Of a stretch of 64,000 bases of DNA, positions 18,450 to 27,660 are shown one piece after another. Position 1 is the first letter of the stretch; the number at the start of each line of letters is the position of its first letter. The notes beneath the pieces are model-generated. The model did no database searches, was not told the DNA's origin, and saw nothing but the letters and a program-made list of their open reading frames with translations. Source of the DNA: Clostridium_AD estertheticum_D (GTDB taxonomy: Bacteria > Bacillota > Clostridia > Clostridiales > Clostridiaceae); contig NZ_JAHLDM010000001.1 of the NCBI RefSeq assembly GCF_018861295.1, positions 124,001 through 188,000 on the forward strand, read 5' to 3'. Both the position numbers and the translations under genes were made by a program.

Positions 18450-21400
18450 ATGACGGAGAAGCTAAAGATAAAAAAGCAGGAAGATTTAGGGAGTTTTGTA
18501 CATCTTCACGTGCATACAGAGTACAGCCTTCTTGATGGTTCTGGAAAGATTAAAGAACTTATAGCTAAGACCAAAGAGCTAGGCATGAAAAGTATTGCTA
18601 TAACAGATCATGGAGTAATGTATGGATGCGTGGAATTTTATAAACAAGCGAAAGAACAGGGAATTAAACCTATTATTGGTTGTGAAATATATGTAGCTGC
18701 TAAATCTATGAATATAAAGGAAACTGATAGAGACAACGCTACCCATCACTTAATACTTTTAGTTAAGAATGATAAGGGTTATCAAAATTTGATGCACATA
18801 GTGTCGGCAGCGTCAATTAAAGGTTTTTATTATAAACCAAGGGTTGATTATGAATTTCTATCAAAGTACAGTGAAGGAATAATTGCTAGTAGTGCTTGTC
18901 TTGGTGGAGAGGTCCAAAGTCTTCTTCTACGAGGCAATTACGAAAAAGCAAAGGAAATAGCATTGAAATATAGAAATATATTCAAGGATGGCTATTATTT
19001 GGAACTACAATATCATGGTATGCAAGACCAGTTTAAAGTTAATGAACTCTTAGTAAAATTATCTAACGATACGGGAATTCCACTAATTTGTACAAATGAT
19101 ACTCATTACATAATGCAAGAGGATTCAAAGGCTCATGATATTCTTTTATGTATTCAGACAGCAAAAACTGTTGATGATGAAAATAGAATGAGGTATCCAT
19201 CAGATCAGTTTTATTTAAAGTCCCCAGAGGAGATGCAAAAGACTTTTGCCTATGTTCCAGAGGCGCTTAGTAACACAGTCAAAATAGCAGAGATGTGCAA
19301 TTTTGATTATGAATTTCATGTATCGAAACTTCCAAGGTTTCCACTGCCAGGCGGGGTAGATCCTTATGAATTTCTAAGAGAACACTGTTACGAGGGGTTG
19401 GCACCTAGGTATGAGGTGTTTAGTGATGTACTTACTGATGGTTTCTCTATAGAATACATAAATGAAATAGCGAAGGTTAGTCCAATTGCTAAGATGTATG
19501 TGGATAGACTTGAATATGAGCTTAATATAATAAAACAAATGGGATATGTAGATTATTTTCTTATAGTATGGGATTTTATCAAGTTTGCAATAGATCATGA
19601 AATTCCAACAGGCCCTGGGCGTGGATCGGCAGCAGGTTCAATAGTTGCTTATACTTTAGATATAACGAAGATTGATCCTATTAAGTATAGTCTTATTTTT
19701 GAGCGTTTCTTAAATCCAGAAAGAGTATCTATGCCAGATATAGATTCAGATTTTTGTTATGAAAGGCGTCAAGACGTAATTGATTATGTTGTTGAAAAGT
19801 ATGGATCTACTAATGTATCACAAATTATAACATTTGGAACAATGGCTCCTAGAGCTTGTATAAGAGACGTTGGACGTGCTATGAATTATTCATATGCAGA
19901 GGTGGACAGAATCGCTAAGATGATACCATCTGTGCTTAATATAACTATAAATAAGGCTCTAGAAATGAATGCAGAACTTAATTCCTTATATAAAGATGAT
20001 TCGCGTGTTGAAGCACTTATAAATATTGCAAAGGCGCTGGAGGGGCTTCCAAGACATAGTTCTACCCATGCAGCTGGAGTAGTTATTGCGTCTAAGCCTC
20101 TAGTAAATTATGTGCCTCTTCAGAAAAACGATGAAATGATAGTAACACAATTCCCTATGGGGACGCTTGAGGAACTTGGTCTTTTGAAGATGGATTTCCT
20201 TGGACTTCGTACACTTACAGTTATGAGGGATTGTGTAGATTTTGTAAAACAAAATAGAAATGTATCTATAGATATAGATGATTTGGACATTGAAGACCAT
20301 AAGGTTTATAAAATGATTGGAGAAGGGAAAACCGTAGGTATATTCCAGCTGGAGTCTGCAGGAATGACTAGCTTTATGAAGGAATTAAAACCTGACAATT
20401 TAGAGGATATTATTGCCGGTATAAGTTTATACAGACCGGGCCCAATGGCTGAAATTCCACGTTACATTAGAAATAAGAATAGTATGGACAAAGTGGAATA
20501 TGTTACTCCGCAGCTTGAGGAAATCCTTGGTGTTACTTATGGGGTAATGGTGTATCAGGAGCAAGTTATGGAAATAGTTAGAAAACTTGCTGGGTACTCA
20601 ATGGGAAGATCTGATCTAGTCCGTCGTGCTATGTCTAAGAAAAAGCACAAGGTTATGGAAGAAGAACGTTATAACTTTATTCATGGAATAGTGGACGAGA
20701 CTGGAAATATAGAAGTACAAGGTTGTCTTAGAAATGGTATAACTGAGGTGGCAGCAAATAAGATATTTGATCAAATGATGGATTTTGCATCATATGCATT
20801 TAATAAATCACATGCTGCAGCATATGCTGTTGTAGGTTATGAGACTGCATATTTAATGTGTTATTATCCTACAGAATTTATAGCTGCAATGCTCAATAGT
20901 GTAAAAGGAAATGCTGAGAAAATAGCCTTTTATACTAGATATGCAGTTCAAATTGATATTGGGGTGTTGCCACCTAGTATAAATGAAAGTTTCGCTGAGT
21001 TTACTGTAAAAGGGGATACTATAAGATTTGGTCTATCAGCACTTAAAAATGTAGGTGTAAATGTAATAGAGAGCATTGTACGTAATCGAGAAGAGAAAGG
21101 CGAATTTTCAGGTTTTATGGATTTTTGTAATAAAATAGACACATCTTGTGTAAGTAAACGAGCAGTAGAAAGTCTTATTAAGGCAGGAGCATTTGATGAT
21201 TTTAATGTTCATAGATCGCAGCTACTAGCAGTTTACGAGAAGGTACTAGACGGAGTGAACAATGATAGAAAGAGGAATATTTCAGGACAAATAAATCTAT
21301 TTTTAGATTTTGATAATGATTATAATAATTTTGAAATAGAGTATCCGAGTATCAAAGAATTTAAAAAGAAACATATTTTAGCTATGGAAAAGGAAATGAC

Positions 21401-22031
21401 TGGAATATATTTATCTGGTCATCCTCTAGATGAATACGAAGAGACACTTAATATACAGACCAATACTAGAATATCTGATATTGTGGTAGATGAAAGTCTT
21501 GAAGAAGATAATGAAATGCTTAGTGAAAGTTTTAAACTTCAAGATGGTGATAAAGTTATAATTGGTGGTATAATATCATCGGTTAGTAAAAAAGTTACTA
21601 AAAACAATGATATGATGGCATTTATTAATTTAGAGGATTTATATGCTAGTGTTGAAGTAATAGTTTTTCCAAAGACATTTGAAAAATATAAGTCACTTGT
21701 TGAAGAAGATGAAATAGTAATAATTAAAGGCAGGGTTAGTATTCGCGAAGAGGAACAACCAAAAATATTATGCGAAGATATTAAGCCACTTGTAAAAATT
21801 AACAGCGAAAAAATTTATATATTAGTCGAAAATGATGTTATGATGAAAGATGCATTAAAGAAAATAAAGCAAAACTTAGCTATATATAGGGGAAGTACTC
21901 CTATATATCTGTGTACAAAAGAGCCGAGAAAAATGTATGCTGTGGATAAGGCTTTATGGCTCAGTGAAGAAATTGATGTTATGGAAGTTTTAAGAAAAAT
22001 GTTTGGCCAAGATAATATAAAAATACAATAA
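18450..22031 (+). CDS. dnaE: DNA polymerase III subunit alpha (DnaE)
   Basis: This replicative polymerase has about 1193 residues. An N-terminal PHP domain is seen (HLHVHTEYSLLDG at about 18-30). The palm domain has GPGRGSAAGSIVAYTLDI and the catalytic PDIDSDF (about residues 425-432), followed by fingers, a helix-hairpin-helix region (FGLSALKNVG) and a C-terminal OB fold (VIIGGIISSVSKKVTKNNDMMAF). In Firmicutes DnaE works with PolC, probably extending primers on the lagging strand. The ORF is open from a TTG at 18432, but GAGGGGA at 18434-18440 places the start at the ATG at 18450. It lies in the core block before pfkA-pyk, a common Firmicutes order. Confidence 0.96.
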   Translation: MTEKLKIKKQEDLGSFVHLHVHTEYSLLDGSGKIKELIAKTKELGMKSIAITDHGVMYGCVEFYKQAKEQGIKPIIGCEIYVAAKSMNIKETDRDNATHHLILLVKNDKGYQNLMHIVSAASIKGFYYKPRVDYEFLSKYSEGIIASSACLGGEVQSLLLRGNYEKAKEIALKYRNIFKDGYYLELQYHGMQDQFKVNELLVKLSNDTGIPLICTNDTHYIMQEDSKAHDILLCIQTAKTVDDENRMRYPSDQFYLKSPEEMQKTFAYVPEALSNTVKIAEMCNFDYEFHVSKLPRFPLPGGVDPYEFLREHCYEGLAPRYEVFSDVLTDGFSIEYINEIAKVSPIAKMYVDRLEYELNIIKQMGYVDYFLIVWDFIKFAIDHEIPTGPGRGSAAGSIVAYTLDITKIDPIKYSLIFERFLNPERVSMPDIDSDFCYERRQDVIDYVVEKYGSTNVSQIITFGTMAPRACIRDVGRAMNYSYAEVDRIAKMIPSVLNITINKALEMNAELNSLYKDDSRVEALINIAKALEGLPRHSSTHAAGVVIASKPLVNYVPLQKNDEMIVTQFPMGTLEELGLLKMDFLGLRTLTVMRDCVDFVKQNRNVSIDIDDLDIEDHKVYKMIGEGKTVGIFQLESAGMTSFMKELKPDNLEDIIAGISLYRPGPMAEIPRYIRNKNSMDKVEYVTPQLEEILGVTYGVMVYQEQVMEIVRKLAGYSMGRSDLVRRAMSKKKHKVMEEERYNFIHGIVDETGNIEVQGCLRNGITEVAANKIFDQMMDFASYAFNKSHAAAYAVVGYETAYLMCYYPTEFIAAMLNSVKGNAEKIAFYTRYAVQIDIGVLPPSINESFAEFTVKGDTIRFGLSALKNVGVNVIESIVRNREEKGEFSGFMDFCNKIDTSCVSKRAVESLIKAGAFDDFNVHRSQLLAVYEKVLDGVNNDRKRNISGQINLFLDFDNDYNNFEIEYPSIKEFKKKHILAMEKEMTGIYLSGHPLDEYEETLNIQTNTRISDIVVDESLEEDNEMLSESFKLQDGDKVIIGGIISSVSKKVTKNNDMMAFINLEDLYASVEVIVFPKTFEKYKSLVEEDEIVIIKGRVSIREEEQPKILCEDIKPLVKINSEKIYILVENDVMMKDALKKIKQNLAIYRGSTPIYLCTKEPRKMYAVDKALWLSEEIDVMEVLRKMFGQDNIKIQ

Positions 22032-22068
22032 AATATTTTTGTATAATTATAGAGGTGGTTATTAAAGG

Positions 22069-22097
22069 TAAGATTGTTATCTTTAATAACAATCTTA
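22069..22097. terminator. hairpin after dnaE
   Basis: A perfect 12-bp stem (arms 22069-22080 and 22086-22097) with a 5-nt loop. No T tract follows, so termination is possible but not certain. Confidence 0.5.
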
Positions 22098-22228
22098 GTT
22101 AAAGTGGTAATTTTATCTTCATAAATGGTAATATATATATATTTAACTTAAATATAACCATTAAAAGGATTACATTACACTAGTAATAGGTAGTTTAATA
22201 AAAAATAAATATTTATTTCTATAAACCG

Positions 22229-22255
22229 TTGAATGTTTCGAGAATTTTGTATAAT
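22229..22255 (+). promoter_or_regulatory. putative promoter of pfkA-pyk
   Basis: TTGAAT (22229-22234) and TATAAT (22250-22255) are separated by a short 15-bp spacer. This implies a transcript leader of about 190 bases before pfkA. Confidence 0.5.
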
Positions 22256-22261
22256 ATTAGA

Positions 22262-22440
22262 GTATAAAGGGTATTTTTTAATAATAGTTATATTTTTGTT
22301 GTTAACATGGACATATTATGACCATGGTGGGATAGATTTATCCCTATGGTACAGAAATGGAAAACAATTAATAATTGTTTTATACCTCGAAGAATTATAA
22401 GGGGAAAAATTAGTAATTGTTTATTCTATAGAGAGTTATA
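22262..22440 (+). promoter_or_regulatory. structured leader upstream of pfkA
   Basis: The roughly 190-base untranslated region contains several hairpins. One has a CCAT + GGGATA stem against TATCCC + ATGG (about 22332-22358). Another, around 22370-22390, is AAAACAATTA / TAATTGTTTT. A later copy of TAATTGTTTATT (about 22413) could pair with the same 5' arm, giving two exclusive folds close to the ribosome site. This suggests attenuation or another RNA control of the glycolytic operon. I recognise no known riboswitch. Confidence 0.4.
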
Positions 22441-22453
22441 AGGAGGAATAGTT

Positions 22454-23413
22454 ATGAAAACAATAGCGGTATTAACAAGTGGAGGCGACGCACCAGGAAT
22501 GAACGCAGCCATTAGAGCAGTAGTTAGGATGGCTATATTCAAAGGAATAAGAGTTATGGGTGTACAAAGAGGGTATAGTGGACTTATAAATGGTGAAATA
22601 TTTGATATGGATAGACATTCGGTTTCAGATATAATTCATAGAGGTGGAACTATTCTTAGAACTGCCAGGTGTGAAGAATTTAAAACTGAGGCTGGAAGAA
22701 AAAAGGCAGTTAATGTACTAAGAGTTTTTGGTATTGATGGACTAGTAGTAATTGGTGGGGATGGTTCCTTTGCAGGAGCACAACTTTTATCAGACCTCGG
22801 TATTGCAACTGTAGGTATACCAGGAACTATAGATAATGACCTTCCATATAGTGAATATTCGATAGGGTTTGATACAGCACTAAATACAGTGCTTGATGCT
22901 ATAAATAAAATAAGAGATACTTCAAGTTCTCATGAGAGAATTAGTGTAGTTGAAGTAATGGGAAGAAATTGTGGAGATATAGCCTTATATGCTGGTATTG
23001 GTGGAGGAGCTGAAGAAGTAATTATACCTGAAAAAGGGTATGAAATAGATTCTTTGTGCAAAACTATATTTGAAGGTAAACTAAGAGGCAAAATGCACAA
23101 TCTAATAATCCTTGCTGAAGGTGTGGGCGGTGCCAATGAACTTGCAAAGCAGGTTGAAGAAATAACCGGAATTGAATCAAGAGCTACAATACTCGGACAT
23201 ATTCAAAGAGGTGGAAGTCCAAGTGCATTTGATAGAATGCTTGCATCTAAAATGGGCGTAGCTGCTGTAAAAGTACTTATAGAAGGCAGATCAGGAAGAG
23301 TTATTGGTATGAAAAATGGCAAAATAGTTGATGAAGATATCAATGAAGCACTAGAAATACCAAGAAAATTTAATGAAGAACTTTATGAAATATCTAAAAT
23401 TCTTTCTTACTAA
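22454..23413 (+). CDS. pfkA: 6-phosphofructokinase
   Basis: This 319-residue ATP-dependent enzyme makes fructose-1,6-bisphosphate in glycolysis. Visible motifs are the nucleotide loop GGDAPGMNAAIR (about 11-22), GGDGSFAGA (about 102-110) and the catalytic TIDNDLPYSEYSIGFDTAL (about 125-143, with the Asp base). Substrate-binding RGGSPSAFDR lies near 252. The length is exactly that of the bacterial allosteric tetramer. AAGGAGGAAT precedes the ATG. pyk follows after 71 bases, so the two control steps of glycolysis share an operon, behind a structured leader. Confidence 0.98.
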   Translation: MKTIAVLTSGGDAPGMNAAIRAVVRMAIFKGIRVMGVQRGYSGLINGEIFDMDRHSVSDIIHRGGTILRTARCEEFKTEAGRKKAVNVLRVFGIDGLVVIGGDGSFAGAQLLSDLGIATVGIPGTIDNDLPYSEYSIGFDTALNTVLDAINKIRDTSSSHERISVVEVMGRNCGDIALYAGIGGGAEEVIIPEKGYEIDSLCKTIFEGKLRGKMHNLIILAEGVGGANELAKQVEEITGIESRATILGHIQRGGSPSAFDRMLASKMGVAAVKVLIEGRSGRVIGMKNGKIVDEDINEALEIPRKFNEELYEISKILSY

Positions 23414-23484
23414 AGTGATTTAATAAGAAAGCTTATATATAAAAGCTAAATATAAAATAATATACAATAAGAGGAGAATAATTA

Positions 23485-25245
23485 ATGAAAAAAACTAAAA
23501 TGATTTGTACAGTAGGACCAGCTAGTGGAAGTATGGAAACTATAAAAGCTTTAATAAATGCAGGAATGGATGCTTCAAGACATAATTTTTCACATGGTGA
23601 TCATCAAGAACATAAAGAAAGAATTGATAAAGTAAAACTAGTTAGAGCAGAAATGAATAGACATATTGCTATAATACTTGATACTAAAGGACCAGAAATA
23701 AGAACAGGAAATTTTTCAGCTGGCAAAGTTGAATTACAAGAAGGATCTAAATTTACTGTTGTTTGTGGTGAAGAAGTTATTGGAGATGAAACTATATGCT
23801 CTGTAACTTATGAAGAATTATATAAAGATGTTGTTGCTGGAGATACTATATTAATAGATGATGGTTTAGTAGGACTCACAGTAGAAAGCGTTGAAGGCAA
23901 AAAAGTACATTGCGTAGTTGCAAATACTGGTATGGTAGGAAATCACAAAGGAGTTAATGTTCCTGGAGTTGCAATAAATCTTCCTGCACTTACAGCAAGA
24001 GATATTGATGATTTAAAATTTGGATGCGAAATAGGTGTTGATTTTATTGCAGCATCATTTGTAAGAAAAGCATCAGATGTACTTCATATAAGACGTGTTC
24101 TTAATGAAAATGGTGGAGAAAAAGTACAAATAATTTCTAAGGTTGAGAATCAAGAAGGTGTTGATAACATTGATGATATTATTAAGTTATCCGATGCTGT
24201 CATGGTTGCCAGAGGAGATTTAGGCGTTGAAATTCCAACAGAGGAAGTTCCAATAGTTCAAAAAATGATGATAGCTAAATGTAATGCTGCTGGTAAAGCA
24301 GTTATAACAGCTACTCAAATGTTAGATTCTATGATCAGAAACCCAAGACCAACTAGGGCAGAGTCTTCAGATGTTGCAAATGCAATATTTGATGGTACAG
24401 ATGCTATAATGTTAAGTGGTGAAACTGCTAATGGTAAATACCCAGTTGAAGCAGCTACTATAATGGCTAAAATAGCACAAACTGCTGAAAATGCTCTTAA
24501 CTACAAAGAAAATTTAAAGAATAAGGGAGCAGTTCATATTCCTAATGTACCAAATGCTATTAGTTTAGCTACTTGTACTACTGCTATGGAATTAAACGCT
24601 TCAGCTATTATTACTGCAACTCAAAGTGGTAATACAGCAAGAAAAGTTTCAGCTTATAGACCAGAATGTCCAGTTATTGCGGTTACTCCTTATGAAGTAG
24701 TAGCTAGAAGTTTAGCATTAAATTGGGGCGTTGTTTCAGTATGTGCTGATAAAATAGAATCTACAGATAAACTTATAGATAATTCTGTAGCTATTGCATT
24801 AAAAGCAGGATATGTACAAAAGGGAGATTTAGTAGTTATTGCTGCTGGAATTCCTGCCAATTTTGTAGGTAGTACAAACATGATGAAGGTTCATATTGTT
24901 GGTGATATATTACTTCAAGGTAAAGGAAATATAAGCGCATCAGCTTGTGGTACAGCTTGCTTTGCTGAAAATGCAAAAGAAGCAAATGAAACTATGCGTG
25001 ATGGTGATATTTTAGTAGTAAAAACATTGACTAAGGAATATACTAATTTATTAGATAGAGTTTCAGGAATTATTGTTGAAGAAGATGCAACAAGATCAGA
25101 TGTTGTTGTTGAGGGTACTGCAAAAGCAGTTCCAATGATATACAATGCAAAAGGAGCAGTTGATATTATTAAAACTGGTTCTTTTATAACAATGGATGCA
25201 GCTAGAGGCCTTGTGTATAGTGGTAGGGCTAATATAAAAAACTAA
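23485..25245 (+). CDS. pyk: pyruvate kinase with extra C-terminal PEP-utiliser-like domain
   Basis: This 586-residue enzyme makes pyruvate and ATP from PEP. The (beta/alpha)8 core shows SRHNFSHG near residue 32, ISKVENQEG, the catalytic Lys/Mg region VARGDLGVEIPTEEVP (about 247-262) and ATQMLDSMIRNPRPTRAE. After the allosteric domain, about 110 extra residues (475-586) resemble the PEP-utilising mobile domain found in Bacillus-type enzymes. The GG-x-TSHAA catalytic histidine motif of that domain is absent: the matching stretch reads EEDATRSDVVVEG. The extra domain is therefore probably structural. GAGGAG precedes the ATG, and the gene is second in an operon with pfkA. Confidence 0.96.
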   Translation: MKKTKMICTVGPASGSMETIKALINAGMDASRHNFSHGDHQEHKERIDKVKLVRAEMNRHIAIILDTKGPEIRTGNFSAGKVELQEGSKFTVVCGEEVIGDETICSVTYEELYKDVVAGDTILIDDGLVGLTVESVEGKKVHCVVANTGMVGNHKGVNVPGVAINLPALTARDIDDLKFGCEIGVDFIAASFVRKASDVLHIRRVLNENGGEKVQIISKVENQEGVDNIDDIIKLSDAVMVARGDLGVEIPTEEVPIVQKMMIAKCNAAGKAVITATQMLDSMIRNPRPTRAESSDVANAIFDGTDAIMLSGETANGKYPVEAATIMAKIAQTAENALNYKENLKNKGAVHIPNVPNAISLATCTTAMELNASAIITATQSGNTARKVSAYRPECPVIAVTPYEVVARSLALNWGVVSVCADKIESTDKLIDNSVAIALKAGYVQKGDLVVIAAGIPANFVGSTNMMKVHIVGDILLQGKGNISASACGTACFAENAKEANETMRDGDILVVKTLTKEYTNLLDRVSGIIVEEDATRSDVVVEGTAKAVPMIYNAKGAVDIIKTGSFITMDAARGLVYSGRANIKN

Positions 25246-25294
25246 AAAAACTTTCTGAAGTTGTTGATATTTAAGCGACCCAGGAGATGAATTA

Positions 25295-25330
25295 AGGATT
25301 GTCATATAATTGGCAATCCTTTTTCTTTTT
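25295..25330 (+). terminator. rho-independent terminator of pfkA-pyk
   Basis: A 7-bp stem (AGGATTG / CAATCCT) is followed by TTTTCTTTTT. Confidence 0.85.
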
Positions 25331-25428
25331 TATAAGAATATAAAATATTTTAAGTAATTATGCATAAATAAAAAAAATTTGGTTACAATTATAAGTACAA
25401 GCAAATAACATGGCAACTGATTTCTTTT

Positions 25429-25455
25429 AAAGCACCTATATGGTGCTTTTTTTTT
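25429..25455 (+). terminator. second terminator between pyk and the DUF1540 gene
   Basis: An 8-bp stem (AAAGCACC / GGTGCTTT) is followed by a long T run. The pyk transcript already ends at about 25330, so this may end a separate short transcript from about 25335-25455 or act as a backup. No clear promoter was seen. Confidence 0.8.
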
Positions 25456-25533
25456 ATCTGTAGTATAATAAAAAGTAAAGCAAGGAATTATAATTAAATA
25501 TAATATTAAAATTAAATATTTGGAGGGGTAGAT

Positions 25534-25893
25534 ATGAGAGGGACTCTAAGTTGTACTGCCACAAATTGTGTTAATAATATGTCTGGGATATGCTCAGCGA
25601 GTACTATCAATATTTTAGGATCAAATGTTCATAGCAAAGAGGAGACGCAGTGTGAAACATTTGCTGAAAAGGGACTGAAAAATTCATTTAATAATGTACT
25701 TAATATGAATGTTATTGGAGAAATTAAACAAGCATTTAATAATGACGAAATAGAAATGAGTCCCAAAATTGAATGCGAAGTTATAAACTGTGTGCATAAT
25801 AGGGATGAAGAATGTGTTGCTCGTAATATTATGGTAAATGGTAGAGAGGCTTTAAGCAGTGAAAGAACAGAATGTCAGACGTTTAAAGAATAA
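25534..25893 (+). CDS. DUF1540-domain protein (two cysteine-rich modules)
   Basis: This 119-residue protein has two copies of the DUF1540 module. The first is at about 4-47 (CTATNCVNNMSGICSA ... CETF) and the second at about 77-118 (CEVINCVHNRDEECVA ... CQTF). Each has four cysteines spaced as in metal-binding or disulfide knots. The family is common in Clostridia, has no established function, and some members are linked to spores. A GGAGGGG ribosome site lies before the ATG. It is a single-gene unit with terminators on both sides. Confidence 0.85.
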   Translation: MRGTLSCTATNCVNNMSGICSASTINILGSNVHSKEETQCETFAEKGLKNSFNNVLNMNVIGEIKQAFNNDEIEMSPKIECEVINCVHNRDEECVARNIMVNGREALSSERTECQTFKE

Positions 25894-25941
25894 GAAAAAT
25901 TTAAGATTGTGAAATAAGCATTTTTTCTTTGCATTTGTTAT

Positions 25942-25973
25942 AAAGGCATCTAGAAAAAAATCTAGATGCTTTT
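25942..25973 (+). terminator. rho-independent terminator after the DUF1540 gene
   Basis: A perfect stem GCATCTAGA / TCTAGATGC, flanked by AAAG and CTTTT, encloses a poly-A loop. Confidence 0.88.
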
Positions 25974-26017
25974 AGTATGGGAAAAATAGTAGTAGATAGA
26001 AGGTTGGAGGAGAATTC

Positions 26018-27403
26018 ATGAAAAGAAAACTTGAGAATTATGTTATACCTGTTAAAAAAAATGAAGATTATATAATAACTATAGATAATATGGGATACGA
26101 GGGTGAGGGCGTAGGTAAGATTGATGGATTTACCGTTTTCGTTGCGGGTGCAATAGTAGGAGAAAAGGTGTTAATAAAAATTGTTAAGATATCTAAAAAT
26201 TTTGGCTTTGGAAAGTTGCTCGAGATAATTGAGAAATCGATAAGCAGAATAGAACCAGTATGTGACATATATAAAAGCTGTGGAGGGTGCAACTTGCAGC
26301 ATATAGATTACGCGGCTCAATTAGATTTTAAAACCAATAGAGTAAATCAAGTTATAAATAGAATAGGAAAATTAGAGAAAGTAATTGTGCATCCAACACT
26401 CGGGATGGAGTCTCCATATAATTATAGAAATAAGGTTCAATTACCTTCCAGCAATAAAAATGGGGAAGTGAAAATTGGGTTTTATGCGGCAAGAAGTCAC
26501 GACATAATTAACATGGAAAACTGCTATATTCAAGACAGTGTAGCAGATATTGTAGTAAAACTTACAAGAAAGTGGATAAAAGAGTTTAATATACAATGTT
26601 ACAACGAAGAAAATCATCAAGGAATTTTACGCCACGTTATGATTAGAAAAGGATCTAAAACAGGACAGGTTATGGTTGTGTTGGTTACAAATGGTAAAAG
26701 CCTTCCTTATAAAGAAGAATTTATAGCAATAATTACTAAAAAGATTAAGGGTATTGTGAGCGTAATACAAAATATTAATAGCGAAAAAACTAATGTAATA
26801 CTCGGAGAAACTTGCACGACGTTATGGGGTAAAGATACAATAACTGATTACATAGGAGAATTTAAATTTGAAGTTTCTCCACTATCATTTTTCCAAGTTA
26901 ATTCAGTTCAAACAGAGGTGCTCTACGATAAGGTACTAGAGTATGCAAATTTAAGCGGTGGCGAAGTTGTACTTGACGCTTATTGTGGTACAGGTACTAT
27001 TTCATTGTTTTTATCTCAGAAGGCTAAAAAAGTTTATGGTGTTGAAATAGTACCACAGGCTATTGAAAATGCTAAAATAAATGCTAAAGTAAACAATGCA
27101 GAAAATACAGAGTTTTTAGTAGGGGAAGCAGAGGTAATTATTCCAAAACTTATAAATGATGGAGTAATTGCTGATGTAGTTGTAGTTGATCCACCAAGAA
27201 AAGGTTGCGATAAAACTCTACTAGAAGCAATAAGCCATATGGGACCTAAAAGTATAGTTTATGTTTCTTGTGATCCAGGTACATTAGCTCGTGATTTAGG
27301 AATTTTAAATGAACTTGGATATATTACAAAGGAAATCCAGCCCGTAGATATGTTCCCACAGACGGCGCATATTGAGTGCGTTGCAAGGATAGAGAGGAAA
27401 TAG
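26018..27403 (+). CDS. rlmD: 23S rRNA (uracil-5-)-methyltransferase RlmD/RlmCD family
   Basis: This 461-residue SAM-dependent enzyme methylates C5 of uracil in 23S rRNA. The N-terminal TRAM RNA-binding domain is at about 15-75 (DNMGYEGEGVGKIDGFTVFV). An iron-sulfur cysteine cluster is visible in CDIYKSCGGCNLQH (about 84-97) plus the later MENCYI. The methyltransferase domain has VLDAYCGTGTISLFLSQ (SAM loop, about 318-334), VVDPPRKGC and the nucleophile-containing VSCDPGTLARDL. Which uridine is modified cannot be read from sequence. A partial second copy of its last codons and of its terminator occurs about 4.3 kb downstream. Confidence 0.93.
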   Translation: MKRKLENYVIPVKKNEDYIITIDNMGYEGEGVGKIDGFTVFVAGAIVGEKVLIKIVKISKNFGFGKLLEIIEKSISRIEPVCDIYKSCGGCNLQHIDYAAQLDFKTNRVNQVINRIGKLEKVIVHPTLGMESPYNYRNKVQLPSSNKNGEVKIGFYAARSHDIINMENCYIQDSVADIVVKLTRKWIKEFNIQCYNEENHQGILRHVMIRKGSKTGQVMVVLVTNGKSLPYKEEFIAIITKKIKGIVSVIQNINSEKTNVILGETCTTLWGKDTITDYIGEFKFEVSPLSFFQVNSVQTEVLYDKVLEYANLSGGEVVLDAYCGTGTISLFLSQKAKKVYGVEIVPQAIENAKINAKVNNAENTEFLVGEAEVIIPKLINDGVIADVVVVDPPRKGCDKTLLEAISHMGPKSIVYVSCDPGTLARDLGILNELGYITKEIQPVDMFPQTAHIECVARIERK

Positions 27404-27455
27404 GCTGATATCAGAAGAGTTAAGTATTAGTGAAAATTTATGTGTGATTTATGTT

Positions 27456-27484
27456 TCCTCAGACGAGAGTTTGGGGGAATTTTT
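27456..27484 (+). terminator. terminator of rlmD
   Basis: CCTCAGAC pairs with GTTTGGGG (with G-U pairs, 11 bp in all from 27454 to 27479) around a GAGA loop, followed by five T. The same hairpin occurs again at 31811-31841. Confidence 0.75.
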
Positions 27485-27608
27485 AATTTAGGGTCAAAAT
27501 AGACTCTTCGATATATAAAGATTATGTACTTGTTATGCTCTTTACTAAATATAGAGCTTAGAGGTTTAAACGAAAATATAGACCATTGAAGGAATATGAA
27601 AATAATTC

Positions 27609-27637
27609 TTGACCGATCGTTCTCAAAATGTTATTAT
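27609..27637 (+). promoter_or_regulatory. TetR-gene promoter with operator-like sequence in its spacer
   Basis: TTGACC (27609-27614), a 17-bp spacer and TATTAT (27632-27637). The spacer and -35 contain GACCGATCGTTC, palindromic except for one pair, followed by TCAAAATG. CGTTCTCAAAA recurs at 28264. Autoregulation by the TetR protein is likely. Confidence 0.65.
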
Positions 27638-27660
27638 GCTATTATCAAGGAGGGAAGTTA

